Below are positions 16,226 through 24,881 of a DNA stretch of 42,106 nucleotides, piece after piece. The first letter of the stretch is position 1, and each line of letters starts with the position of its first letter. The stretch lies in contig JAUNHU010000013.1 of the NCBI GenBank assembly GCA_030523825.1, positions 1 through 42,106 of the forward strand. Reading direction: 5' to 3'. The notes beneath the pieces were generated by a model, which had not been told where the DNA came from, ran no database searches, and saw nothing but the letters and a program-made list of their open reading frames with translations. The DNA comes from Lautropia sp. (GTDB lineage: Bacteria > Pseudomonadota > Gammaproteobacteria > Burkholderiales > Burkholderiaceae_E). The translations under genes were made by a program, and so were the position numbers.

Positions 16226-17181
16226 CGCGTTTCTCCGTCGGAATCAGAAAAGAACATGTCTTCGAGCGAAGGTTCTTCGACCTGCACATCGGTGAAAAGC
16301 CCCGGCGAGGCCAGCAGGAAGCGCAGCAGCGCCATCTTCTGCTCGCGGGGCACATCGAACAGCCAGTTGCCATTGTGCGGCAGCCTCCGCCCGCGCACCT
16401 TGGCCAGCGGGGCCGGCAACTGCTGCAGCACCTGCTCGATGGCATGCGGCGTGGCGTGGGCCGAAGGCGTGGCAACCAGCTTCAGCGGCAGGTCGAAGCG
16501 TGCGCGCAGTTCGGAGAGCGAGCCCAGCGCCTGCAGGCGGCCATTGGCCATCACGGCCACGCGATCGACACGGTTCTGCAATTCGGCGAGGATGTGCGAA
16601 GTGAGCACGATGGTCAGCCCCTGTTCCCGCAATTCGGCCAGCGTGTCCCAGAAGAAATGGATGGCGCGCGGATCGAGACCTGTGGTGGGTTCATCCAGAA
16701 ACAGCACCTGCGGGTTGCCCAGCAGCGCCTGCGCAAAACCCAGCCGTTGCCGCATGCCCTTGGAATAGGCGCGCACAGGGCGGTCGCCCGCATGCCCGAG
16801 ACCGACCTTTTCCAGCATCGGGGCGCAGGTGCCGGTGTCGATGTGCTTGAGGCGTGCCAGGAATTTGAGGGTTTCCAGGCCGCTCAGGTTGTCCCACAGC
16901 GCCACGTTCTCGGGCAGATAGCCGATGCGTTCGCGCACCTTGCGTGCAGCGGCCCCGGAGACGGCTTCACCGTCGATGCGGATGCTGCCGCTGCTGGGCG
17001 CAAGCAGGCCCAGCATCATCTTGAACAGCGTGCTCTTGCCGGCGCCATTGTGGCCGATCAGTCCGAAGACCTCGCCACGCCGGATCGACAGGCTGATGTC
17101 GTCGACCGCCACGAACTGCCCGAATTGCCGGGTGATATGGTCGATGTCGATGATGGGTTTCTCGACGGTGTCAGCGGACAT
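16222..17181 (-). CDS. nosF: NosF, ABC transporter ATP-binding subunit
   Basis: 319 residues. Walker A is G-H-N-G-A-G-K-S-T at 43-51, the ABC signature is Y-S-K-G-M-R-Q-R-L-G, and Walker B is V-L-F-L-D-E-P-T-T-G-L-D. A C-terminal domain of about 90 residues follows, as in other NosF proteins. It powers the NosDFY machinery that delivers sulfur and copper for the NosZ active site. The start lies 11 bases inside the nosD coding end. Confidence 0.92.
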   Translation of the reverse strand: MSADTVEKPIIDIDHITRQFGQFVAVDDISLSIRRGEVFGLIGHNGAGKSTLFKMMLGLLAPSSGSIRIDGEAVSGAAARKVRERIGYLPENVALWDNLSGLETLKFLARLKHIDTGTCAPMLEKVGLGHAGDRPVRAYSKGMRQRLGFAQALLGNPQVLFLDEPTTGLDPRAIHFFWDTLAELREQGLTIVLTSHILAELQNRVDRVAVMANGRLQALGSLSELRARFDLPLKLVATPSAHATPHAIEQVLQQLPAPLAKVRGRRLPHNGNWLFDVPREQKMALLRFLLASPGLFTDVQVEEPSLEDMFFSDSDGETR

Positions 17182-18499
17182 CGTTGGGGTCCTCTTTCAG
17201 TCGTTTGCGCCAGGTTGCCCAGTCTGCCGACTGCGGCAGCATGCGGGGATTCTTCTCGACGATGCTGGGCACCCGCAGGATGGGGAACTGCTGCCCCACC
17301 ATGCGCAGCGCCTGAATGGCGGGGCTCGCCAGCAGCATGCGGACGGTGGGATAACGCCAGCTCAGCCGGTCGACCATGTCGTTGGCTTCGTAGGGGATGT
17401 CGCCGCGCCCGTCGTCGTCGCGGTCCCAGCCCCGGTAATTGCTCCAGAAATTGCCGCGTGGACCGCCCCAGGGCTGGTCGCGGGTGCCGGCATATTTAAC
17501 CTGCAGGTGATTCTCGATGAAATCGTTGCCGTCCAGCTCGTTGTTGATCGAGCCCGACATGTGGACCCCGGTGCGGTTGTCGGCCACGATGTTGCCGCGC
17601 AGCTTCGTGTATTCCGTGTCGTAGATGAACAGCCCCCGGCCATTGCCCATCACCCAGTTGTTGTCCACGGTGGCATCCTGCAGCGTGCGCAACATGATGC
17701 CGTGGTCGGCGTTGTTCCAGGCGCGGTTGTTCCGTATCACCTGATCGCGCACTTCCATCAGCGCAAGCCCGCCCCGGTTGCTCCAGGTGTCATTGTCTTC
17801 CCACAGGTTGTAGTAGGAATTCATGTAGTGCGTGCCATAGCGGCTATGATGCAGCCGGTTGCGCTGAAAAACGGCGTGGTGAGACACATCGACGTACAGT
17901 GCGTCGCGCACGAAACTGATGTGGTTGTCGATGATGCGCGCGCCCTTCGTGTTGTAGAGCTGCACGCCATTGCCACGTTTGGCGCTGTCGTAATCGCGCT
18001 TGCCGGTGATGACATTGTTCAGCACCTGCACATCGTGGGCCTTTTCTATCCACAGTCCGAACAGGTTGTAGCTCAGCGCACTGTTGCGCACGATGGCCCG
18101 GTGTGCGCCGGGCTGGATGTAGATGCCGGCATTCTGGCGCAGCAGGCTGTCACCCGAGTCGCGCACATTCAGTCCTTCCAGCACCACGTCGGGCGCTGTC
18201 ACCCGGATGGTGTCTCCCTTCTGTCCGCCGCTGATGGTGGGGCGGTGCACGCCCTGCAGTGTCAGGGTTTTCTCGATGCGAAGATTTTCGCGGTAGATGC
18301 CTCGTTCGATGCGGATCGTGTCGCCGGCAGCCGCGCGGTCGATGGCGGCCTGAATGGATTCACCGGGGCGCACGGTGTGCACGGCGGCCTGCACGGGAGC
18401 TGCCAGCAAAAGCAGCGACACCATGCCACCTGCCAGCAGGCGTGGCAACCGGGGGCCGTGTCGGGAAATGACTGGGTAAGTATCCGGCATTGCTGACAT
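17171..18499 (-). CDS. nosD: NosD, periplasmic right-handed beta-helix protein
   Basis: About 442 residues from ATG 18499; ATG 18490 is also possible and neither has a good ribosome-binding site. The signal peptide is clear (hydrophobic core, cleavage near A-P-V-Q-A-A). The mature protein opens with V-R-P-G-E-S-I-Q-A-A-I-D and then shows many NosD/pectin-lyase-like coils with regularly spaced Asn and I/V residues. NosD is the periplasmic partner of NosFY and works with NosL to load copper into NosZ. Length is usual for the family. The open frame continues upstream to 18679 but that part is unlike NosD. Confidence 0.9.
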   Translation of the reverse strand: MSAMPDTYPVISRHGPRLPRLLAGGMVSLLLLAAPVQAAVHTVRPGESIQAAIDRAAAGDTIRIERGIYRENLRIEKTLTLQGVHRPTISGGQKGDTIRVTAPDVVLEGLNVRDSGDSLLRQNAGIYIQPGAHRAIVRNSALSYNLFGLWIEKAHDVQVLNNVITGKRDYDSAKRGNGVQLYNTKGARIIDNHISFVRDALYVDVSHHAVFQRNRLHHSRYGTHYMNSYYNLWEDNDTWSNRGGLALMEVRDQVIRNNRAWNNADHGIMLRTLQDATVDNNWVMGNGRGLFIYDTEYTKLRGNIVADNRTGVHMSGSINNELDGNDFIENHLQVKYAGTRDQPWGGPRGNFWSNYRGWDRDDDGRGDIPYEANDMVDRLSWRYPTVRMLLASPAIQALRMVGQQFPILRVPSIVEKNPRMLPQSADWATWRKRLKEDPNDVR

Positions 18500-18640
18500 C
18501 AACAGGGCGGCGTGTGGTGTTCGGGGCAAGGACGGCTTTTCATCCGGGCCAGCCATCTCTTGCCAGTGAGAAAGATACAGCAAACAGCATGCAACCCCGC
18601 AAGGGCCGGGGCTGCCAGAGGATACTGCAGAAGAACCTGC

Positions 18641-18670
18641 AAAAGCGGGTGCATGCCAGCCGGCACCCGC
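18641..18670 (-). terminator. Weak terminator or attenuator between nosR and nosD
   Basis: Read on the - strand, GCGGGTGC and GCACCCGC form a perfect 8-bp stem with a 10-base loop, followed by TTTT. It begins 13 bases after the nosR stop. The short U-run suggests partial termination, which would set a lower level of nosDFYL than of nosR. Confidence 0.5.
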
Positions 18671-18682
18671 GCGTGACACTGC

Positions 18683-21322
18683 TCAGAAGGCCAGCAGGTC
18701 GTTCGGGGCCAGCACCCAGAAGAAGGCGGCTCCGATCAGCAGGTTCTTGAATGATACATAGCTCAGCATGTCCATGATGTTGGCACGGCGATAGACGCTG
18801 CCCCACCACGGACCATCCTTCACATAACGCTTGCCGGAAAGGCGCACGAACACTTCCAGCACGCTCCAGCCGAACCACGTGCCGATCACGGCCAGCGGCG
18901 TGACGCTGCCCTGCGCTGCCAGAATCCACAGGAATGTGGCGGTGATGGCCAGTGCAGCACCCAGCGCCACCAGCATGTGGCTGGCCTGCCAGCTGGCACG
19001 GCTGAAGGGCCACAGGTGGTCGATCAGCTCGCCGAGGAAGCGGCGCACGCCACGCTGCTGTGCAAAGGCGGGGAGCACCGGCGCCGTGGGCAGGCGTGGG
19101 TCAACCCCTTTCACGGGCAGCTGGGCCGGTGTCGGCGTTTCGGGAATGATCGGAATAAAATAGCCGTCCTTGCCGATGGGGGTGAGGGCTTCGCCCTTGC
19201 GCTCGCGCAGCTTGCGCTCCTTCGCCAGCGGCGGGCAACTGGTCTGATCGGTATAGAGGATCATGCAGTCGAGACAGTGCATGCACTCGCGGTGGTCGAT
19301 CTGTCCATCGGCGTTGATGGCGAGCGAGCCGCATGCCTTCGCACATGCCTTGCAGGTATTGCAATCGGGCTTGCGCTTCAGGCCAAACCAGCGGAAGGTG
19401 CTGGGCATGGCCAGTGCAGCGCCCAGCGGGCAGATGTACTTGCAGTAGGGGCGCTCGATGAACACCGCCAGTGCCAGGATGATGAGCACGAAGGCGCCAT
19501 AGGGCCAGCTGCGGTTGGTGATGCCCACCAGGAAGGTCGTCTTGAAGGGCTCCACTTCCGCCAGCTTTTCGGCTTCCACCATCGAGAACAGCGACACGGC
19601 CAGCAGCACGAAGAACACCGCATACTTGATCCATTTCAGCCGGTCGTGCCACTTCACCGGCAGCAGGAACTGGTATTTCTTCAGACCAACCTTTTCGCCG
19701 ATGACATGCAGCAGCTCCTGCAGCGAGCCGAAGGGGCAGGCCCAGCCGCAGAACAGCCCGCGTCCGAACACGATCACCGTGATGGCGATGAATATCCAGA
19801 ACAGGAAGATGAACGGGTCGCTGAGGAACAGCGTCCACTCCCACTTGAACAGGATCGAATGGAACCAGGTGAGGATCTGCGTGACCGACGGCTGTGCCAG
19901 CAGGCCAAAGCCCACCCAGGTAATGAAGATCACCCAGAAGCTGTACTTGAAGGCATTCACCGGCCAGGTGTTCTTGTGCGTGGAGCGGCGCGTGAGCTTC
20001 TCGCGCAGCGCATACACCACGCCCAGTGCCACCAGCATCAGGGCAAACACCGTGATCTGAATGGGGCGGGCCTTCCAGATCTTCAGCCATGCCGGATCGG
20101 GGCGCACCACTTCCGGCCGGCCTCCCACCAGATATTGGTCGGGCATCCAGTATTCGCGGTCGAAGGCGAGAAAGGTCTTTTGCCCGGTTTCGCGGTCCAG
20201 CTTGTTGGCCAGAAAGCTCATCTTCCACGGATAGGCCGCCGAAAAGGCTTTCGAGCGGATGATGAAGATGCCCGATTCGGAGTAGCGCGGCGCGTCCTTC
20301 ACGCCCAGACCGTAAAGGTTCTTCGCGTCCAGATCGCGGAAGGTGAAGGTGTCGCCGTCCTGGAAGATCTGGATGCGGTCATAGATGCCACCGCGCACGA
20401 AGCCCGAGCCCTTGAAGGATTCGTTGCCATTGGTGCGGATGACGAAGATGGCGTTCTCGCCTTCCTTCAGGTCGGCCATCAGGCGTTCCCAGGTGTTCTG
20501 TCCCAGAATGGCCGGGCCGATGATGGGCGAATTGAGCGAACCGAACCACAGCTCGATGAAAGGAGTCCCGGTGTTCTGCAGGCCCACCTGTTCGGGCTGC
20601 ACCGTGAGCTTCTGGACGGCTCCCTGGCTGACCAGATCTGCCCAGCCGGGCAGGGCTGCGCCAGCAGCGGGCTGCACGTAATTCACGGGCTTGCGCACCA
20701 CTGGCTGGATGATGCCCACCTGCTTGGCAACGGCAGATCCCGAGGTCATGATCACCTGGTTCTGCGCCACTACCGTCACGGTGGCGCCTGCAATGGCATC
20801 CACACCGATCACGCCGTCTTCGGGGCGTGACTGACCCACCTCGATGTTGTCCTTCACCGAGCGGCCGAGGTACTGGTCATTGAATTTCAGCAGGGCAGAC
20901 TCGGGAATGCCGAGCAGCAGGATGGGTTCGGAATGCTTCAGCACCTTGATGCCGACATACTTGCCGGCCGTGTCCATGCCGATCAGCGTGACGACAGGTT
21001 TGCCGGAATAGGCCGGCGTGTCGGTGATGTCGGTGGACAGCATCACGTAACCGAGCAGCTGATTGCCATCGGCGCCGCCATAGGCTTCCACGTAAGGGGG
21101 CTGCCCCTTGCGTTCGGAGAAGCGCTTCGCCCCCGGAAAGACATCGGCACAGGGAATCAGTGCGCACATGTCCTTGGTGGTGTTCAGCCCGGCCGGCAAT
21201 TTTGCTTCGTATGCCTGAGAGCCACGCACGGTGTGCGAGTGGGGGGCGGCAAATGCTGTCAGCGCAAGCAGGCTGCAGAATGCTGCAACCATGCTGCGCC
21301 AGCCACGGGATAGCCATGTCAT
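18683..21322 (-). CDS. nosR: NosR, flavin/iron-sulfur membrane protein with a C-terminal extension
   Basis: 879 residues. A signal peptide is followed by a periplasmic FMN-binding domain; Thr181 in A-G-A-T is the expected covalent FMN site. TM segments begin near residue 415. Two C-x3-C-P motifs occur near 525 (F-C-G-W-A-C-P) and 630 (C-K-Y-I-C-P), and a cytoplasmic ferredoxin-like part near 650-690 has C-x2-C-x2-C-x3-C and C-x2-C-x2-C. NosR is thought to pass electrons to NosZ and is needed for nosZ expression. Typical NosR ends near 725 residues; here about 150 more follow, with a proline-rich linker and two or three extra TM segments. It has its own upstream promoter box. Confidence 0.92.
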   Translation of the reverse strand: MTWLSRGWRSMVAAFCSLLALTAFAAPHSHTVRGSQAYEAKLPAGLNTTKDMCALIPCADVFPGAKRFSERKGQPPYVEAYGGADGNQLLGYVMLSTDITDTPAYSGKPVVTLIGMDTAGKYVGIKVLKHSEPILLLGIPESALLKFNDQYLGRSVKDNIEVGQSRPEDGVIGVDAIAGATVTVVAQNQVIMTSGSAVAKQVGIIQPVVRKPVNYVQPAAGAALPGWADLVSQGAVQKLTVQPEQVGLQNTGTPFIELWFGSLNSPIIGPAILGQNTWERLMADLKEGENAIFVIRTNGNESFKGSGFVRGGIYDRIQIFQDGDTFTFRDLDAKNLYGLGVKDAPRYSESGIFIIRSKAFSAAYPWKMSFLANKLDRETGQKTFLAFDREYWMPDQYLVGGRPEVVRPDPAWLKIWKARPIQITVFALMLVALGVVYALREKLTRRSTHKNTWPVNAFKYSFWVIFITWVGFGLLAQPSVTQILTWFHSILFKWEWTLFLSDPFIFLFWIFIAITVIVFGRGLFCGWACPFGSLQELLHVIGEKVGLKKYQFLLPVKWHDRLKWIKYAVFFVLLAVSLFSMVEAEKLAEVEPFKTTFLVGITNRSWPYGAFVLIILALAVFIERPYCKYICPLGAALAMPSTFRWFGLKRKPDCNTCKACAKACGSLAINADGQIDHRECMHCLDCMILYTDQTSCPPLAKERKLRERKGEALTPIGKDGYFIPIIPETPTPAQLPVKGVDPRLPTAPVLPAFAQQRGVRRFLGELIDHLWPFSRASWQASHMLVALGAALAITATFLWILAAQGSVTPLAVIGTWFGWSVLEVFVRLSGKRYVKDGPWWGSVYRRANIMDMLSYVSFKNLLIGAAFFWVLAPNDLLAF

Positions 21323-21462
21323 GTCGAGTCTCGCTTGCCATCGGCAACACGCCGCAGCCCGGTGCCATCAGATGAGGGCTGTCTGGCATGTTGCAGACAT
21401 TTCATGTGATTTCCCCGGAAACATCGCCGCTGATGACTGCGGCAGTTGGCCGGTTGTCTCCG

Positions 21463-21504
21463 ATCATGCACCGTTGCTGCTTTTTCATTCTTGAGAATGC
21501 GCAA
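21463..21504 (-). promoter_or_regulatory. Probable nosR promoter with Crp/Fnr-type box
   Basis: A 14-bp interrupted palindrome, TTGAGAATGCGCAA at 21491-21504, has the TTG-N8-CAA form bound by Fnr, Dnr or NnrR regulators. On the - strand a CATGAT at 21468-21463 (4 of 6 matches to TATAAT) is placed so that the box centre would be about 41.5 bases upstream of transcription start, the class II activator position. The predicted leader to nosR is about 130 bases. Confidence 0.5.
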
Positions 21505-21537
21505 GGTTTTTGGCGGAAAACGTCCGGGCCGCACAAG

Positions 21538-21578
21538 AAAAAAGCCCATGCCGGCGTGGGTTGCACATCGGCATGGGC
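21538..21578 (-). terminator. Rho-independent terminator of nosZ
   Basis: On the - strand GCCCATGCCG and CGGCATGGGC form a perfect 10-bp stem (21569-21578 with 21544-21553) around a 15-base loop, followed directly by TTTTTT (21543-21538). It lies 45 bases beyond the nosZ stop, so nosZ is probably a single-gene transcript and nosR needs its own promoter. Confidence 0.88.
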
Positions 21579-21622
21579 AGTTGCCACAGGCAGCACGCAG
21601 GTGCTGCCGGCAGGGAGGCTCG

Positions 21623-23578
21623 TTACGGCGTCACCGTCATCCGGCCGCGCATCTCAAGGTGCAGCGCGTGGCAGAAGTTGGTGCAATAGAACCAGAACAC
21701 GCCCGGCTTGTCGCACTTGAAGGTGACAGAGCAGGTTTCCTGCGGGTTCACGATGAAGCTGATGTTGTACTCGGGAATCGCAAAGCCGTGGGTCAGATCC
21801 TCGACCTTGTCGATGTTGGTCAGGTACAGCGTGACTTCGTCGCCCACCTTGAAATCCAGGTCGATCGGCTCGTAGGTCGGCGCGAAGGAGATCATCTTCA
21901 CCGTGACCTTGTTGCCTTCCCGCTTGACACCGGCTTCCGAGGCATCCTTGGTTGCCATCGGGAAATCGGCCATGTTGTAGACCTGTTTCGTCTGGATCCA
22001 GTCACGCGGGATCAGGATGAAGTCGTGAGGCTCGGGGCGCACGGCATTGTCGTGCACCAGCACCATCTGTTCGCCGGTGATGTCGAGCAGCTGGTCGTTT
22101 TCGGGGTGCAGCGGCCCGACCGGCAGGAAGCGGTCCTTCGAGAACTTGTTGCCCACTGCCATCCAGACGCCATCGGCCTTGACGGTTTCCGCCCCGGTGG
22201 CATTGATGTGGCCCGGCTGGTACATCACGTCGATCTTGTGGACGATCGGGTTCACCTGCTTGTCGCCGGCATACTTCTTGATGGCCTTCTCGATGTTCCA
22301 CTTGCAGACCTGGCTGTCGAGGAACAGCGTGGTGTAGGCGTTGCCACGTCCGTCGAAGGTGGTGTGCAGAGGTCCGAGGCCCACTTCGGGCTCGGCCACG
22401 ATGGCCTTGTCGGGATCGTCCAGCTTGCCGTCGAACCAGTCCAGCACCTTCTGCAGCTCGATCACCGTGCAGGTGGGCGAGAGCTTGCCCGAGCAGATGA
22501 AATACTTGGTGTCGGGCGTGGCGTTCACCCCGTGCGGGTTCTTCGGCACCGACACGCGCACGGCCAGTGCCGTTTTCGGGTCCTTGATGGCTTCCACGCG
22601 GCAGTCGACCACCGGCACCTTCGAGTCACCGATGGTGGTGAACTTGCCTTCCTTCACGGCCTTTTCAATGCGCTCGATGTGGAAGAAGATGCAGGCATCG
22701 CGCTCGGCCGACATCATGTCGGTGTAGTGCGTGCCGTTTTCGGTGTTGTACTGGTTGGTGGCAGCCAGCTTGCCGTCGTAGGAGGTGGCCACCAGGTCGC
22801 AGTTGCCGTCGATTTGTGCCTGCCAGCGCACTTCCATCGTTTCGGCGTCGACGCAGGTGAACAATGCGCCGTAGCTGCCATCCGAAAGGTTCTTGCCGTC
22901 GTTCGGCAGCGGCGTGCGGAACTCGTGGCCGCAGAACACCCGGGTCGTGTAGTTGATCTTCGGATCTACCGGGTCGCGCCTGTCGGGGAACAGGCCGTGG
23001 AAGCCCTGCACGTTCGGCAGCTTGGTGATCTTGTCGCACACCATGTAATCCAGACGGATGCGGGCGAGGCGCGCGTTGATCTTGTCGTTGATCCAGGCGT
23101 ATTTGCCGTCGTAGAAACCGTCCTTGTAGGATGCGTGCGTGTGGTGCGTGTCGGCTACCGTGTACTCCAGCGTGCCGTCGGGCTTCGTGCCCATGATGGC
23201 CTTGGATTCGTTGGTGATGCCCCAGCCGACCAGCACGTCGGGCACGAAGCAGGGGATGCGCAGCAGTTCGCGGCCCGAGGGAATGCCCAGGATGCGCGCG
23301 TCACCGGTGTGACCGCTACTCCAGATGCCATAGTGGGTGTCCAGCTGTCCCGGCTTGATTTCCGAGCTTCCCGCGCCGCCCACATGCGGGTCGGCCTTGG
23401 GTTGTTCAGCGGCTGCCGGTGCAGCAGCTGGCGCAGCAGCCTTGCCGGCGTTCTCGTCCTTGCAGGCAGCCAGCCCAACGCTGCCGATGCCGAACACGGC
23501 AGCAGCATTGAGAAAACGACGCCGCCCGACGCCGGTGTTGCCGGTTTCCGGGGACGCTCCTTGCGTTTTCGATTCCAT
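21623..23578 (-). CDS. nosZ: Nitrous oxide reductase NosZ (clade I, Tat-exported)
   Basis: 651 residues; ATG 23578 has GAGAGG upstream at a suitable distance. The N-terminus carries a Tat motif (G-R-R-R-F-L-N, residues 18-24), which places it in clade I, and an L-A-A-C lipobox-like sequence ending at Cys39. An Ala/Pro-rich linker precedes the seven-bladed propeller. A D-T-H-H-T-H segment belongs to the CuZ ligand set. The C-terminal cupredoxin domain has the CuA motif with C-T-N-F-C and H-L-E-M. The enzyme reduces N2O to N2 in the periplasm as the last step of denitrification. Gene order here is nosZ before nosR, unlike the more common nosRZDFYL. Confidence 0.96.
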   Translation of the reverse strand: MESKTQGASPETGNTGVGRRRFLNAAAVFGIGSVGLAACKDENAGKAAAPAAAPAAAEQPKADPHVGGAGSSEIKPGQLDTHYGIWSSGHTGDARILGIPSGRELLRIPCFVPDVLVGWGITNESKAIMGTKPDGTLEYTVADTHHTHASYKDGFYDGKYAWINDKINARLARIRLDYMVCDKITKLPNVQGFHGLFPDRRDPVDPKINYTTRVFCGHEFRTPLPNDGKNLSDGSYGALFTCVDAETMEVRWQAQIDGNCDLVATSYDGKLAATNQYNTENGTHYTDMMSAERDACIFFHIERIEKAVKEGKFTTIGDSKVPVVDCRVEAIKDPKTALAVRVSVPKNPHGVNATPDTKYFICSGKLSPTCTVIELQKVLDWFDGKLDDPDKAIVAEPEVGLGPLHTTFDGRGNAYTTLFLDSQVCKWNIEKAIKKYAGDKQVNPIVHKIDVMYQPGHINATGAETVKADGVWMAVGNKFSKDRFLPVGPLHPENDQLLDITGEQMVLVHDNAVRPEPHDFILIPRDWIQTKQVYNMADFPMATKDASEAGVKREGNKVTVKMISFAPTYEPIDLDFKVGDEVTLYLTNIDKVEDLTHGFAIPEYNISFIVNPQETCSVTFKCDKPGVFWFYCTNFCHALHLEMRGRMTVTP

Positions 23579-23640
23579 TCTTTTTGCCTCTCTTGGGTAA
23601 ACCACAAACCGATAGGGTGCTGCGCTAGTAAATAACTGTC

Positions 23641-23683
23641 AGATTACTCCTGATCGGCGGGGGGCGAAATTGACTTACGGCAA
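23641..23683 (-). promoter_or_regulatory. Probable nosZ promoter with Crp/Fnr-type box
   Basis: On the - strand TTGCCGTAAGTCAA (23683-23670) is a TTG-N8-CAA box, and TAATCT (23646-23641) is a good -10. The implied start near 23634-23635 places the box centre at about -41.5 to -42.5, the class II Fnr position. The leader to nosZ would be about 56 bases. The arrangement matches that in front of nosR, suggesting one anaerobic or nitrogen-oxide sensing regulator controls both. Confidence 0.6.
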
Positions 23684-23745
23684 TGCGAATGGTTTTTTTC
23701 CGTGCTCCGATCGTTCCCGGTCATCGTGCTGAAAGCGCATGCCGC

Positions 23746-24753
23746 TCAGCCCACCAGTAGGTCGGTCAGCGCTTCGGCGTCGATGTTGCCGAAGTAGGTT
23801 GTGAGGTCGAGATCCTCGAAGGCCGCCCGGATCGTGTCCCGCCGGTAAGTCACGCCAGTCAGCCGCCTTTCCACGTCTGCAATGTCGCCCATTCCGAAGA
23901 AGTCCCCGTAGATGCGGATCTGCCGTATCGTGCCCCCGGCCACGTCGAAACGGAACTGGATCGAGCCGATGGGAAATTTCCGGTAGCGTTCGCTGCTGAA
24001 TGCCGGTGATCGGCCGTAGTTCCAGTCCCAGTTTCCGAAACGCTCGGCGCGGATGCGCTCCACCGCCTGCCAGTCGTCATCGGTCAGTGCGAAGCGTGGC
24101 ACGTCGGCCAGGTCTTGCACGTCAAAGAGCTTCAGCAGCAGCTGGTCGCGCAATCCGCGCGTGTCGAGCCCCTGCCATTCAGGGGCCAGCCAGGGCTTCA
24201 GGTTGGTCACGCGGCTGCGCACCGATTTCACGCCCTTCGATTCGATCTTGTCTGCCCTTGGTTTCAGGGCCGCTGTCACTTCGTCCAGATTGCTGTCGAA
24301 CAGCAGGGTGCCATGTGCCGTCAGCCGGCCGTGTCGGGTGTAGAGGGCGTTGCCGGAAAACTTCCTGCCTTCGATCAGCAGGTCGTTGCGTCCTTCCAGA
24401 ACGGCACCTGTCGCCCCCATCTGATGCAGGGCCGCCAGCACGGGTCGTGTGAAAGCGGAGAAGTCCCGCGCCATGCCGCTGCCATTCTGGATGAAGCAGT
24501 AGGACAGGTTGCCAAGGTCGTGATACACCGCTCCGCCGCCAGACATGCGCCGGACGACCTGGATGCCCTGGGCTTCCACGTAGGGCTGATTGATTTCCTC
24601 GATCGTGTTCTGATTGCGACCGATGATGATGGATGGTCTATTGATATAGAAAAGCAGAAGCGGCTCGTCGGAACGGCAGTTTTCGACGAGGTGCGTTTCC
24701 AGTGCAATGTTGATGCTCGGATCGGTGATGTCCTGGTTGTCGACGAAGTACAT
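23746..24753 (-). CDS. lplA: Lipoate-protein ligase A
   Basis: 335 residues from ATG 24753. Family motifs are clear: P-S-I-I-I-G-R-N-Q-N-T near residue 44, the lipoyl-AMP loop R-R-M-S-G-G-G-A-V-Y-H-D and G-R-K-F-S-G-N-A, and a C-terminal accessory domain as in full-length LplA. The enzyme activates free lipoate with ATP and attaches it to E2 subunits and GcvH in the cytoplasm. It is upstream of nosZ on the same strand with a 167-base gap that holds the nosZ promoter, so the two are probably not co-regulated. Confidence 0.92.
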   Translation of the reverse strand: MYFVDNQDITDPSINIALETHLVENCRSDEPLLLFYINRPSIIIGRNQNTIEEINQPYVEAQGIQVVRRMSGGGAVYHDLGNLSYCFIQNGSGMARDFSAFTRPVLAALHQMGATGAVLEGRNDLLIEGRKFSGNALYTRHGRLTAHGTLLFDSNLDEVTAALKPRADKIESKGVKSVRSRVTNLKPWLAPEWQGLDTRGLRDQLLLKLFDVQDLADVPRFALTDDDWQAVERIRAERFGNWDWNYGRSPAFSSERYRKFPIGSIQFRFDVAGGTIRQIRIYGDFFGMGDIADVERRLTGVTYRRDTIRAAFEDLDLTTYFGNIDAEALTDLLVG

Positions 24754-24881
24754 GGGCAATAAGGGTTATCCCGCAGAAACGGGCAGGGTGAAAGGATGTG
24801 CCGGCCGGAATGGAGGGCGTTGCGCGTCGGGCTGCTCTCCGGACTTATACCCCGAAAACAAAGGCCCGGTTGGCAGTGGGT

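Noticed and set aside
18977..20830. 617-codon open frame on the + strand opposite nosR
   Set aside because: It is a shadow of nosR caused by GC-rich third positions; its translation is rich in Gln, His and Arg without domains, while the opposite strand encodes a clear NosR with all Fe-S motifs.
14820..23578. Expected nosX gene in the nos cluster
   Set aside because: No NosX/ApbE-like flavin transferase is present between nosL and nosZ; it may be elsewhere, so absence from the genome is not claimed.
21446..23635. 729-codon open frame on the + strand opposite nosZ
   Set aside because: It is antisense to an unmistakable nosZ with Tat leader and CuA motif; no ribosome-binding site and no recognisable domain.
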